Shown here piece by piece: positions 1 to 6,533 of a DNA stretch of 64,000 nucleotides. Where the stretch lies: the NCBI RefSeq assembly GCF_004795015.1, contig NZ_SSBI01000045.1, forward strand, positions 1-64,000. The letters run 5' to 3'. How positions within the stretch are numbered: position 1 is the stretch's first letter; each line of letters opens with the position of its first letter. The notes under the pieces were generated by a model. That model was not told where the DNA came from, searched no databases, and saw only the letters and a program-made list of their open reading frames with translations. The position numbers were made by a program, and so were the translations under genes. This DNA comes from Streptomyces sp. A1277 (lineage in GTDB: Bacteria; Actinomycetota; Actinomycetes; Streptomycetales; Streptomycetaceae).

Positions 1-307
1 CCGAGGCGGGGGCGGCCACCGAGGCAGGCGCGGCCACCGAGGCGGGGGCGGTGGCCCGCGCAGGGGTCGAGGCGCGTACCGGGAGGCCGGGGGCGGCCGC
101 AGCGGGCGTCCCGGCAAGCGCCGCCACCGCGCGTACGGGCAGACCGGCCCCCGCCGCCACGGGTGCGCCACCCGCGACGGTGAGCACCGCGAGGAACAGC
201 GCCGCCAGGAACCGCCGTGTCGCCGAAGCGCCTGCGCCGGGTGCCGGGGTGGCCGGCCGGCTCCCGGGGTGCGCGTTCCCCGGGGGCGGCCCCGGGAGAG
301 GGGTCAC
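1..307 (-). CDS. N-terminal part of a secreted or membrane-anchored Ala/Pro-rich protein (truncated by the window edge)
   Basis: About 102 residues are visible and the gene runs off the left edge. The GTG start at 307-305 overlaps the stop of the upstream actin-like gene as GTGA, so translation is probably coupled. After roughly 37 Pro/Gly/Ala-rich residues comes a twin-Arg and hydrophobic stretch (RRFLAALFLAVLTVAGG), which looks like a signal peptide or membrane anchor. It continues into a low-complexity Ala/Pro/Ser linker whose last visible part is a repeated Val-Ala-Ala-Pro-Ala-Ser unit, encoded by an 18-bp DNA repeat at 3-54. No catalytic domain is visible, so I assign no function. Pairing with an actin-like gene makes an envelope role possible, but that is inference. 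Confidence 0.6.
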   Translation of the reverse strand, partial: MTPLPGPPPGNAHPGSRPATPAPGAGASATRRFLAALFLAVLTVAGGAPVAAGAGLPVRAVAALAGTPAAAAPGLPVRASTPARATAPASVAAPASVAAPAS

Positions 308-1119
308 CCGGATCGGCCGGGCAGGGCGGGTGCGGCGGCGTGGCGGAGCACCGAGCTGAGGATCAGTCCGGCCCCGCGCACGACCGTGGTCGCCGGGTCG
401 TCCGTGAGCCGGACCGGGACGCCGAGGCGGACCGCTATCCGGTTGGTGACGTCCGGGCGCAGGGCCCCGCCTCCCGCGAGCAGCGGCCCCCGGCGCAGGG
501 CGCCGAGCAGCGCGCCGTGCCGGTCCTGCCGCCACATGGCCATGACCATGTCCAGGACGGCGCGGACCACGGCGGCGGGCGCCTCACCGGGTTCCAGGTC
601 GCTGAGCCCGGTCTCGGCCAGCCGCGCGTCGCGCACCAGGCCGTCGACCAGCAGGGTCGCCTCGGTCAGCTCGGCGCCCAGGTCCACGACGAGGAGTGGG
701 CCCCCGTCCTGCGGTCCGGCGTACGCGGCGGCGGCCCTGGCGCTGTCCAGGACGATGACGTCGCGGGGGCCGAGCGCGTGGAGCATCTCCCGGGCGGCGG
801 CGCGGTGTCCGGGGCCGGCGAGGACGGGGTGGCTGAGGACGATCACCGTGTCGTCGCGGTCGTCGCCGAGGGCCCGGTCGGCGATGCGGGCCAGCATGCG
901 GCCGCACGACTCCGGGTCCACGATGCGTCCGCGCCGGACGGGGCGGCCGTGGCCGTACTCACCGCCGTCGGCGCTCGCGGTATCCGCGACGACGCCCTGT
1001 CCGGGAATCCAGGCGCGGGTGCGGGAGCTGCCGAGGTCGAGCGCGAGCCCCCGGGTGGCGCCCCGGTAGTGCCGGTGGACGGAGCGGTCGTGCCGCCGTA
1101 CGTCGCGCAGAGAACGCAT
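304..1119 (-). CDS. minimal MreB/Mbl-like actin-fold ATPase
   Basis: The protein has 271 residues, against about 340 for MreB. The actin-fold nucleotide motifs are present in order: phosphate-1 (GLALDLGSSRTR) near residue 25, phosphate-2 (LLVVDLGAELTE) in the middle, and an adenosine-type loop (LLAGGGALRP) near residue 225. The shortness suggests loss of the peripheral IB/IIB subdomains, as I recall for a short third actin homologue in Streptomyces coelicolor. Family members guide cell-wall synthesis, in Streptomyces mainly the spore wall. The ATG at 1119 lacks a strong ribosome site. The downstream gene starts inside this stop codon. Polymerisation without the missing subdomains is uncertain. 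Confidence 0.72.
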   Translation of the reverse strand: MRSLRDVRRHDRSVHRHYRGATRGLALDLGSSRTRAWIPGQGVVADTASADGGEYGHGRPVRRGRIVDPESCGRMLARIADRALGDDRDDTVIVLSHPVLAGPGHRAAAREMLHALGPRDVIVLDSARAAAAYAGPQDGGPLLVVDLGAELTEATLLVDGLVRDARLAETGLSDLEPGEAPAAVVRAVLDMVMAMWRQDRHGALLGALRRGPLLAGGGALRPDVTNRIAVRLGVPVRLTDDPATTVVRGAGLILSSVLRHAAAPALPGRSG

Positions 1120-1357
1120 CGCCCCTCACCCCCGGCCCGCTGCCGCGGCCGTCCACACACCCAGTGACCCGCTGATAGCGAGGCATGGCCGAGCCCTCAC
1201 TATGCAATAGGGAGGCAAAGAAAGCCACTCCCAAGCAAAATCGAAGGATGCTCCACCGGGCCCGAACGGCTCGGCCCACCGGCCACCGCTTCGCCCCGGA
1301 CCGCACCCCGCCGCACCGGCCCCCGTTGCCCCGGCCCCGCTCCGCACGGCGGACAGG
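1120..1357. promoter_or_regulatory. 238-bp intergenic region between the actin-like gene and the ligase
   Basis: Both flanking genes lie on the minus strand, so this holds the 3' end of the ligase transcript and the promoter region of the actin-like gene. An AT-richer patch at about 1197-1250 stands out from the GC background. On the minus strand it contains CATAGT, a possible -10 element, with no convincing -35. I see no gene and no long inverted repeat. Confidence 0.3.
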
Positions 1358-3463
1358 TCAGGCATCGACGGGCAGGAACTCCCCGATCAGCTCCGCGAAC
1401 TCCTCCGGCCCCGCGATCCGCACCCCCAGGTCCTCCGCCTTCGTCCGCTTGGATCCCGCCTTCTCACCGGCCACCAGCAGCGTGGTGCGCTTGGAGACGC
1501 TGGAGGAGGACTTTCCGCCGGCCCGCTCGATCAGCTCGTTCATCTGGTTGCGAGACAGCTTCTCCAGCGTGCCCGTCATCGCACCGGTGACCACCACGGT
1601 CATCCCGGTCAGCGGAAGCCCGCCCTCGCCGGTGCTTTCGCCGTCCGGCGCGGCGGCCCCTTCGCCGTCCTCGCCCGGCTCCGGCGGCGGGGTGGCGCCC
1701 GGCTCGGTCATGGTGAGCCCGGCGGCGACCAGCTTCTCGATCAGCGGGGCCAGCTCCACCAGCTCCGCGACCACGGCCGCCGCCTTCTCCTTGCCTATGC
1801 CGTCGACCCGCTGGAGCTCGTCCACGCCGGCGGCTCTGATCCGGTCCATCTCCGCGAAGTACCGGGCGATCCGGCGGGACATGGAACGTCCGGTGCCGCG
1901 CACGCCGAGGGCGCAGAAGACCCGGGACAGCGGCTGCGCGCGGGCCGCGTCGATCGCGGCCAGCAGATTGTCGGTGCTCGTTGCGCCCATCCGGTCGAGC
2001 GCGAGCAGCTGCTCGCGCTCCAGGGTGAACAGGTCGGCGAAGTCCGCGACCAGGCCGGCGTCCACGAGCTGGACCACGCGGGTCGTGCCGAGGCCCTCGA
2101 TGTCGAGCTGGTCGCGCCCGGCCGCGTAGGAGATGGAGGCGACGAGGCGGCAGTCGCGGCCGCGCACACAGCGCCAGCGCTGCTCGTTGGTGTCGATGTC
2201 CGAACCGCACTGCGGGCACACCTCGGGGAACACGACGGGCTTCTCGTCACCGGTCCGCAGCTGGGCGACGGGCGCCTCGATGCGGGGAATGATGTCGCCC
2301 GCCTTGTAGACCATCACATGGTCGCCGATGCGCAGATCCCGGCGGGTGATGTCGGCCGGGTTGTGCAAGGTGGCGTAGCCGACTGTCGATCCGTCGATCT
2401 CGACGGGCTCCAGCACCGCGCGCGGCGCGATGATGCCGGTGCGGCCCACGTTCCACTCGACGCCGAGGAGGCGGGTGACCTTCTCGACGGCCGGCAGCTT
2501 GTAGGCGATGGCCCAGCGCGGCGCCCGGGTGCCGACGCCCGCGTCGCGCTGGTCGGCCGCCAGGTCCGCCTTGATGACGATGCCGTCGATACCGAAGGGC
2601 AACGAGGCCCGCAGCGCGGCGACTTCCTCGATCCGCGCCTGGACCTCCTCGACGGTGGTGACGGTGCGCGGCGCGACCTCGGTGTCCCCGGCGGTGTGCA
2701 CACCGAGGCCCGCCACGTACGCCAGAGTCTCGCTGTGGGGCAGCTCGGCGAGCGTGGCGGTCGGTTCGCCGGAGTCGGGCAACGGCAGGGCCCCGTAGGC
2801 GAAGAACGTCATCTCCACCGTGTAGGCACGGTCCTTGGCGCGCAGGGTGCCGGCGGCGCCGTTGCGCGCGTTGGCGAAGGGGGCGCCGCCGTGGGCGGTG
2901 CGGACGGTGTTGGCCTGCTCGAACTGCTCCGTCGTCATGAGGACCTCGCCACGTATCTCGATCGTGGCCGGTTCGGCGAGCTGCCCGGGGAGTCCGACGA
3001 CGGTGCCGATCGCATGCGACACGTCCTCACCCGCGGTGCCGTCGCCGCGGGTGATCAGCTGCTCCAGGCGGCCTTCGCGGTAGCGGGCGGCGATCGCGAG
3101 CCCGTCGAGCTTCGGCTCGACGCTCCAGGCGGTGACGGGCCGTCCGATCCGGCGCTCCAGCGAGGCGGTCCAGGTGGCGAACTGCTCGGCCGAGAACACG
3201 TTGTCGAGGGAGAGCATCGGCACGGTGTGCGGCACATCCCCGACCACCGCGCCGCCGGCCACCTTGCCGGTCGGCGATGCGGGCAGCACCTCCTGCGGAT
3301 GCTCCTGCTCGTACGCGGCGATACCGCGCGCCAGCCGGTCGTAGGCGTCGTCGTCGAGCGTGCTCTCGCCCGTGGCGTAGTACGCGGCGGCGGCCTGCGA
3401 CGCCTGTTCGACCGCAGCGGCGTAGGCCGCGGTATCGGCGAGCACAACAGCTGAGTTCGTCAT
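1358..3463 (-). CDS. ligA: NAD+-dependent DNA ligase (LigA family, probably the second Streptomyces paralogue)
   Basis: This enzyme seals nicks in duplex DNA using NAD+. The 701-residue protein carries the adenylation lysine in VEPKLDGLA (Lys118), an OB-fold region, a four-cysteine zinc finger (CPQC ... CVRGRDC), helix-hairpin-helix repeats and a C-terminal BRCT domain. The N-terminal sequence (MTNSAVVLADTAAYAAAVEQ) differs from the housekeeping Streptomyces LigA I remember, so this is probably the paralogue. I chose ATG 3463; ATG 3472 is an alternative. The frame is open to 3610, but that part looks non-coding. A 12-bp LacI-type palindrome lies about 125 bp upstream. A role as an accessory repair ligase is inference. 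Confidence 0.9.
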   Translation of the reverse strand: MTNSAVVLADTAAYAAAVEQASQAAAAYYATGESTLDDDAYDRLARGIAAYEQEHPQEVLPASPTGKVAGGAVVGDVPHTVPMLSLDNVFSAEQFATWTASLERRIGRPVTAWSVEPKLDGLAIAARYREGRLEQLITRGDGTAGEDVSHAIGTVVGLPGQLAEPATIEIRGEVLMTTEQFEQANTVRTAHGGAPFANARNGAAGTLRAKDRAYTVEMTFFAYGALPLPDSGEPTATLAELPHSETLAYVAGLGVHTAGDTEVAPRTVTTVEEVQARIEEVAALRASLPFGIDGIVIKADLAADQRDAGVGTRAPRWAIAYKLPAVEKVTRLLGVEWNVGRTGIIAPRAVLEPVEIDGSTVGYATLHNPADITRRDLRIGDHVMVYKAGDIIPRIEAPVAQLRTGDEKPVVFPEVCPQCGSDIDTNEQRWRCVRGRDCRLVASISYAAGRDQLDIEGLGTTRVVQLVDAGLVADFADLFTLEREQLLALDRMGATSTDNLLAAIDAARAQPLSRVFCALGVRGTGRSMSRRIARYFAEMDRIRAAGVDELQRVDGIGKEKAAAVVAELVELAPLIEKLVAAGLTMTEPGATPPPEPGEDGEGAAAPDGESTGEGGLPLTGMTVVVTGAMTGTLEKLSRNQMNELIERAGGKSSSSVSKRTTLLVAGEKAGSKRTKAEDLGVRIAGPEEFAELIGEFLPVDA

Positions 3464-3585
3464 GCCCTCCATCCTGCCGTCCACCACTGACAACGCACCG
3501 GCCACGACCTTCGGCCCCGGCCCCGGAAGGCCGGAGGGGTCCCCTCCGGTTTCCCGGGCGCACCCCTTTCGGTCAAGGCGCGCGA

Positions 3586-3597
3586 GAGAGCGCTCTC
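3586..3597. promoter_or_regulatory. LacI-type palindrome, upstream copy
   Basis: GAGAGCGCTCTC is a perfect 12-bp palindrome with the central CG typical of LacI-family operators. Its centre lies 109 bp from that of the matching palindrome at 3694-3707, and it is about 60 bp upstream of the -35 of the DUF1996 promoter. It is also within 125 bp of the ligase start on the other strand. Two copies of the same half-site suggest a looping repressor, but binding is not shown. Confidence 0.55.
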
Positions 3598-3658
3598 CAA
3601 AGCCCGGCACCCATCAACTGGCTCTACTTCACGGAAAACTGCCGTGCTGTGCGGTCTA

Positions 3659-3707
3659 TTGACATGCCCGCAACACGCTTTTACGTTCCATGCAGAGAGC
3701 GCTCTCT
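3659..3707 (+). promoter_or_regulatory. strong vegetative promoter with a downstream LacI-type operator
   Basis: TTGACA at 3659-3664, a 17-bp spacer and TACGTT at 3682-3687 form a near-consensus sigma-70/HrdB promoter. The expected start point is near 3694. A perfect 14-bp palindrome, AGAGAGCGCTCTCT, occupies 3694-3707, so a bound repressor would sit on the first transcribed bases. This drives the DUF1996 gene. The LacI-family gene at 5464 is a candidate regulator. Confidence 0.65.
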
Positions 3708-3761
3708 CGCCCTGATCAGAACCCCATGATCAGGCCCCCCACTTCCCCGAACAGGAGTGCC

Positions 3762-4706
3762 GTGCTCTTCTTCCGTCAACGACGCACCGGCGAAGCCGGC
3801 CACCGCAGAGCCCTGCCGCCCAGGCGGTACCGCGCGGCGGCGCTCGCCGCCGCCGCGCTCGCCCTGACCTTCCTCCAGACCTCCACCGGCAGCGCGTCCG
3901 CCGGCCCGGCCACCGCGGCGGCCCCCGCCCCCAAGGCGGCCGCCGATGTCGTCCGGGTCGCCGAGTTCCTCGCCGAGTGCCCCTACACCCACCGGGCGCC
4001 CGACGACCCGATCATCTTCCCGGGCCTGCCCGGGGCCTCCCACATGCACAGCTTCTTCGGCAACGACTCCACGAACGGCAACTCCGACCTCGCCTCACTG
4101 GAGCGGGCCAGGAGCACGTGTTCCCCCGACATCGACCTGTCGTCGTACTGGGTGCCGACCCTGTACGACCGGAACAAGGAGGTCGAGCCCACCGGCACGA
4201 CGTTCTACTACCTGGGCGAAGGCGTCCGGGACGACGTGATCCGGCGGATCCAGCCCTTCCCCCGGGGGCTGCGCATCGTCGCGGGGAACGCCAAGGCGAC
4301 CGGCCCCGACGACAACACCATTTCCCGCTGGTCGTGCCTGCACCACGGCGAGGTCAACCCGTCGCACGACTTCGTCAACTGCCCAGCGGGCGCGATGCTG
4401 GAGTCGTACCTCGACTTCCCGCAGTGCTGGAACGGCAAGGACCTCGACTCGGCCGACCACAAGAGCCACATGGCGTATCCGGTCGGCGGCGAGTGCCCCT
4501 CGACCCACCCGGTGCCGGTTCCCAAGCTCCGTCAGGTGCTGCGGTACCCGGTCAACGGCGACCCGTCGCGGTTCCGGCTGGCGTCCGGTCCCGGCTACAC
4601 GATGCACGGTGACTTCTTCAACGTGTGGCCCGAGGCCGAGATGGCGCAGCGCGTCCGCGACTGCATCAACGCCATCGTGAAGTGCGGGGCCAACGGCACC
4701 CCCTGA
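3762..4706 (+). CDS. secreted DUF1996-domain protein
   Basis: I placed the start at GTG 3762 because AGGAG precedes it by six bases; the frame is open further upstream but covers the promoter. The 314-residue product has a basic N-terminus, a hydrophobic signal segment (RAAALAAAALALTFLQTS) and an Ala-rich mature N-terminus. The rest matches the DUF1996 family, with conserved His/Trp/Cys patches such as GASHMHSFFGN, SRWSCLHHGE and GYTMHGDFFN. DUF1996 is common in secreted actinobacterial and fungal proteins; its biochemical role is not known to me. A repressible promoter and exported product suggest a response to an extracellular substrate, which is inference. A hairpin terminator follows. Confidence 0.8.
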   Translation: MLFFRQRRTGEAGHRRALPPRRYRAAALAAAALALTFLQTSTGSASAGPATAAAPAPKAAADVVRVAEFLAECPYTHRAPDDPIIFPGLPGASHMHSFFGNDSTNGNSDLASLERARSTCSPDIDLSSYWVPTLYDRNKEVEPTGTTFYYLGEGVRDDVIRRIQPFPRGLRIVAGNAKATGPDDNTISRWSCLHHGEVNPSHDFVNCPAGAMLESYLDFPQCWNGKDLDSADHKSHMAYPVGGECPSTHPVPVPKLRQVLRYPVNGDPSRFRLASGPGYTMHGDFFNVWPEAEMAQRVRDCINAIVKCGANGTP

Positions 4707-4727
4707 TCCTCGCACCCCCCGTCCCCC

Positions 4728-4758
4728 GCCCGTCCGGGGCCCCGCGCCCCGGACGGGC
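4728..4758 (+). terminator. intrinsic-type hairpin after the DUF1996 gene
   Basis: GCCCGTCCGGGGC (4728-4740) pairs perfectly with GCCCCGGACGGGC (4746-4758) around a 5-base loop. This 13-bp GC-rich stem has no U-tract, as is usual in Streptomyces. It ends 25 bp before the next start codon. Confidence 0.7.
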
Positions 4759-4783
4759 TCTGCCCCCCGAGGGAACTCCCGTG

Positions 4784-5389
4784 ATGAAGGCGGCCCGCAG
4801 CACCGCAGCGCTCGTCCTGCTCCTCCTCGCGGCCGGTTGCGCCGCTCCCGCGGACGGGAACCACCCGCCCGCACCGGCCTCCGCTCCCCCGGCCTCCGCT
4901 CCCCCCGCGTCCGCTCCCCCGGCCTCCGGAGCCCCCGCCGATCCGACGGATGCCGCCTGGGTCCAGCTGATGACCCCGATGAACGAGCAGGCCGTGGCGC
5001 TGCTCTCGCTCGCCGTCGACCGCGCCGGTGACGCAGGCGTGCGGCGCTGGGCGGCCGGGCTGCTCGCCTCGCAGAACGGTGAACTCGCCCGGCTGCGCCC
5101 GCTGCTGGCCCGGATGGGGCTGCCGGACACCAATGTGCACGAGGGCCACGACATGCCGGGCATGGTGACGGCGGACGACCTCGCCCGGGCCCGCACGGTG
5201 AAGGACGCCGCCTTCGACCGGTTCCTGGTCGCACAGCTGGAGGACCATCTGCGCCAGTCCGCCGAGGTGTCGCGTTCCGAGACCGAGGCCGGCACCCGGC
5301 CCGACGCCAAGCGGCTCGCCGCCGACCTGGTGGCGGCCCGGCGCACCGAACTGGACAGGCTCCCCGCCCTGCCCGGCGGCTCCGGCTGA
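4784..5389 (+). CDS. DUF305-family lipoprotein
   Basis: The 201-residue product starts with a lipoprotein signal ending in the lipobox LLAAGC, so it should be acylated and anchored on the outer face of the membrane. Next is a Pro/Ala/Ser linker with a repeated SAPPA unit, then a mostly helical DUF305 domain. That domain carries the family's Met/His features (MTPMNEQAVALL, and HEGHDMPGM near residue 125), which in the wider family are often linked to metal handling. ATG 4784 follows GGGA; the adjacent GTG 4781 is an alternative. The copper or metal role is inference. Confidence 0.8.
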   Translation: MKAARSTAALVLLLLAAGCAAPADGNHPPAPASAPPASAPPASAPPASGAPADPTDAAWVQLMTPMNEQAVALLSLAVDRAGDAGVRRWAAGLLASQNGELARLRPLLARMGLPDTNVHEGHDMPGMVTADDLARARTVKDAAFDRFLVAQLEDHLRQSAEVSRSETEAGTRPDAKRLAADLVAARRTELDRLPALPGGSG

Positions 5390-5432
5390 CCCGCCGGTCA
5401 ACGTACTCCCAAGGCCCGCACAGTCGTTCACG

Positions 5433-5457
5433 TACCGGTCGTACCACCCGGTATAAA
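5433..5457 (+). promoter_or_regulatory. promoter of the LacI-type gene with an overlapping inverted repeat
   Basis: TATAAA at 5452-5457 is a good -10 element, with TTCACG at 5427-5432 as a weaker -35. The -10 ends six bases before the ATG at 5464, so the transcript is probably leaderless. TACCGG (5433-5438) and CCGGTA (5448-5453) form an inverted repeat with a 9-bp spacer that overlaps the -10, a plausible autoregulatory operator. Confidence 0.5.
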
Positions 5458-5463
5458 GACTGC

Positions 5464-6516
5464 ATGACTGCCGACGCCCCGCTGCCCGCCCGTCCCGTCA
5501 CCCTGGAGGACGTCGCCGGAGTGGCCGGGGTGTCACGGGCGACGGTGTCCCGGGTGATCAACGGGGCGACCACCGTGGACCCGGTGATGCGGCGGATGGT
5601 GGAGGCGGCGGTGGACGCCACGGGTTACGTGCCCAACCGGGCGGCCCGTTCGCTGGTGACCCGGCGCACCGACTCGATCGCCCTGGTCGTCTCCGAGCGG
5701 GAGCGGCGCACCGTGCCCGAGCCGTTCGTCGGCCGGATGTTCTCCGATCCGTACTTCGGGCGTGTGGTCGGCGGGCTCCTCGAAGTGCTGCGCCCGGCGG
5801 GCATCCAGCTGGTGCTGATGCTGGCCGACGACCGGGAGTCCCGCGACCAGTTGCTGTCGTACCTGCGCCACGGGCACGTCGACGGGGTGGTGCTGATCTC
5901 GTCCCACGCGGACGATCCCCTGCCCGGGCTGCTGCACGGAACCCGGCTGCCCGCCGTGCTCGCGGGGCAGCCGCTCAGACCGACCCCGCTGACCTACGTC
6001 GAGGCGGACCAGCGGGCCGGGGCGCAGCTGGCCGCCGACCATCTGGCCGCGCTGGGCCGCCGCCGGATCGGCACGGTGTCGGGCCCGCAGGACATGCCGG
6101 CCGGTCAGGCGCGGCTCAGCGGTTTCCTGGACGCGCTCGCGGTGCACGGCATCCGGGACGTGGCGACCGCCGAGGGCGACTTCACGCATGCCGGGGGCGC
6201 GGCGGCCATGCGGCGGCTGCTCGCGGAGCGTCCGGACCTGGACGCGGTGTTCATCGCGTCGGACCTGATGGCGCTGGGTGCCGTGCCGGTGCTGTTGCGG
6301 GCCGGCAAGGACGTGCCCGGGGACGTGGCCCTCGTCGGATTCGACGACAGCAGTGCTGCGCTGGCCTGCGATCCGCCGCTGACGACGGTCCGCCAGCCGG
6401 TGGAGGAGATGTCGGCGGAGATGGCCCGGCTGCTGCTGAAGCAGATCGGCAAGCCGGGCGACCCGGCCCCCTCCGTGATCTTCCACCCGACCCTCGTACG
6501 GCGGCAGTCCGCCTGA
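5464..6516 (+). CDS. LacI-family transcriptional regulator
   Basis: The 350-residue protein has an N-terminal LacI helix-turn-helix at about residues 14-60 (VTLEDVAGVAGVSRATVSRVING), with the hinge-helix region around VPNRAARSLVTRRT. A periplasmic-binding-protein-like effector domain fills residues 70-345. It ends with the family's typical GFDDS and TTVRQP segments. Effectors are usually sugars. No sugar transporter or glycosidase is adjacent, so the ligand cannot be named. Candidate sites are the inverted repeat over its own -10 and the two palindromes before the DUF1996 gene. Confidence 0.9.
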   Translation: MTADAPLPARPVTLEDVAGVAGVSRATVSRVINGATTVDPVMRRMVEAAVDATGYVPNRAARSLVTRRTDSIALVVSERERRTVPEPFVGRMFSDPYFGRVVGGLLEVLRPAGIQLVLMLADDRESRDQLLSYLRHGHVDGVVLISSHADDPLPGLLHGTRLPAVLAGQPLRPTPLTYVEADQRAGAQLAADHLAALGRRRIGTVSGPQDMPAGQARLSGFLDALAVHGIRDVATAEGDFTHAGGAAAMRRLLAERPDLDAVFIASDLMALGAVPVLLRAGKDVPGDVALVGFDDSSAALACDPPLTTVRQPVEEMSAEMARLLLKQIGKPGDPAPSVIFHPTLVRRQSA

Positions 6517-6533
6517 CCCGGGGCGTCGGGCGG

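Noticed and set aside
7..54. 18-bp repeats as a non-coding array
   Set aside because: They are in frame in the truncated secreted-protein gene and encode a Val-Ala-Ala-Pro-Ala-Ser linker repeat.
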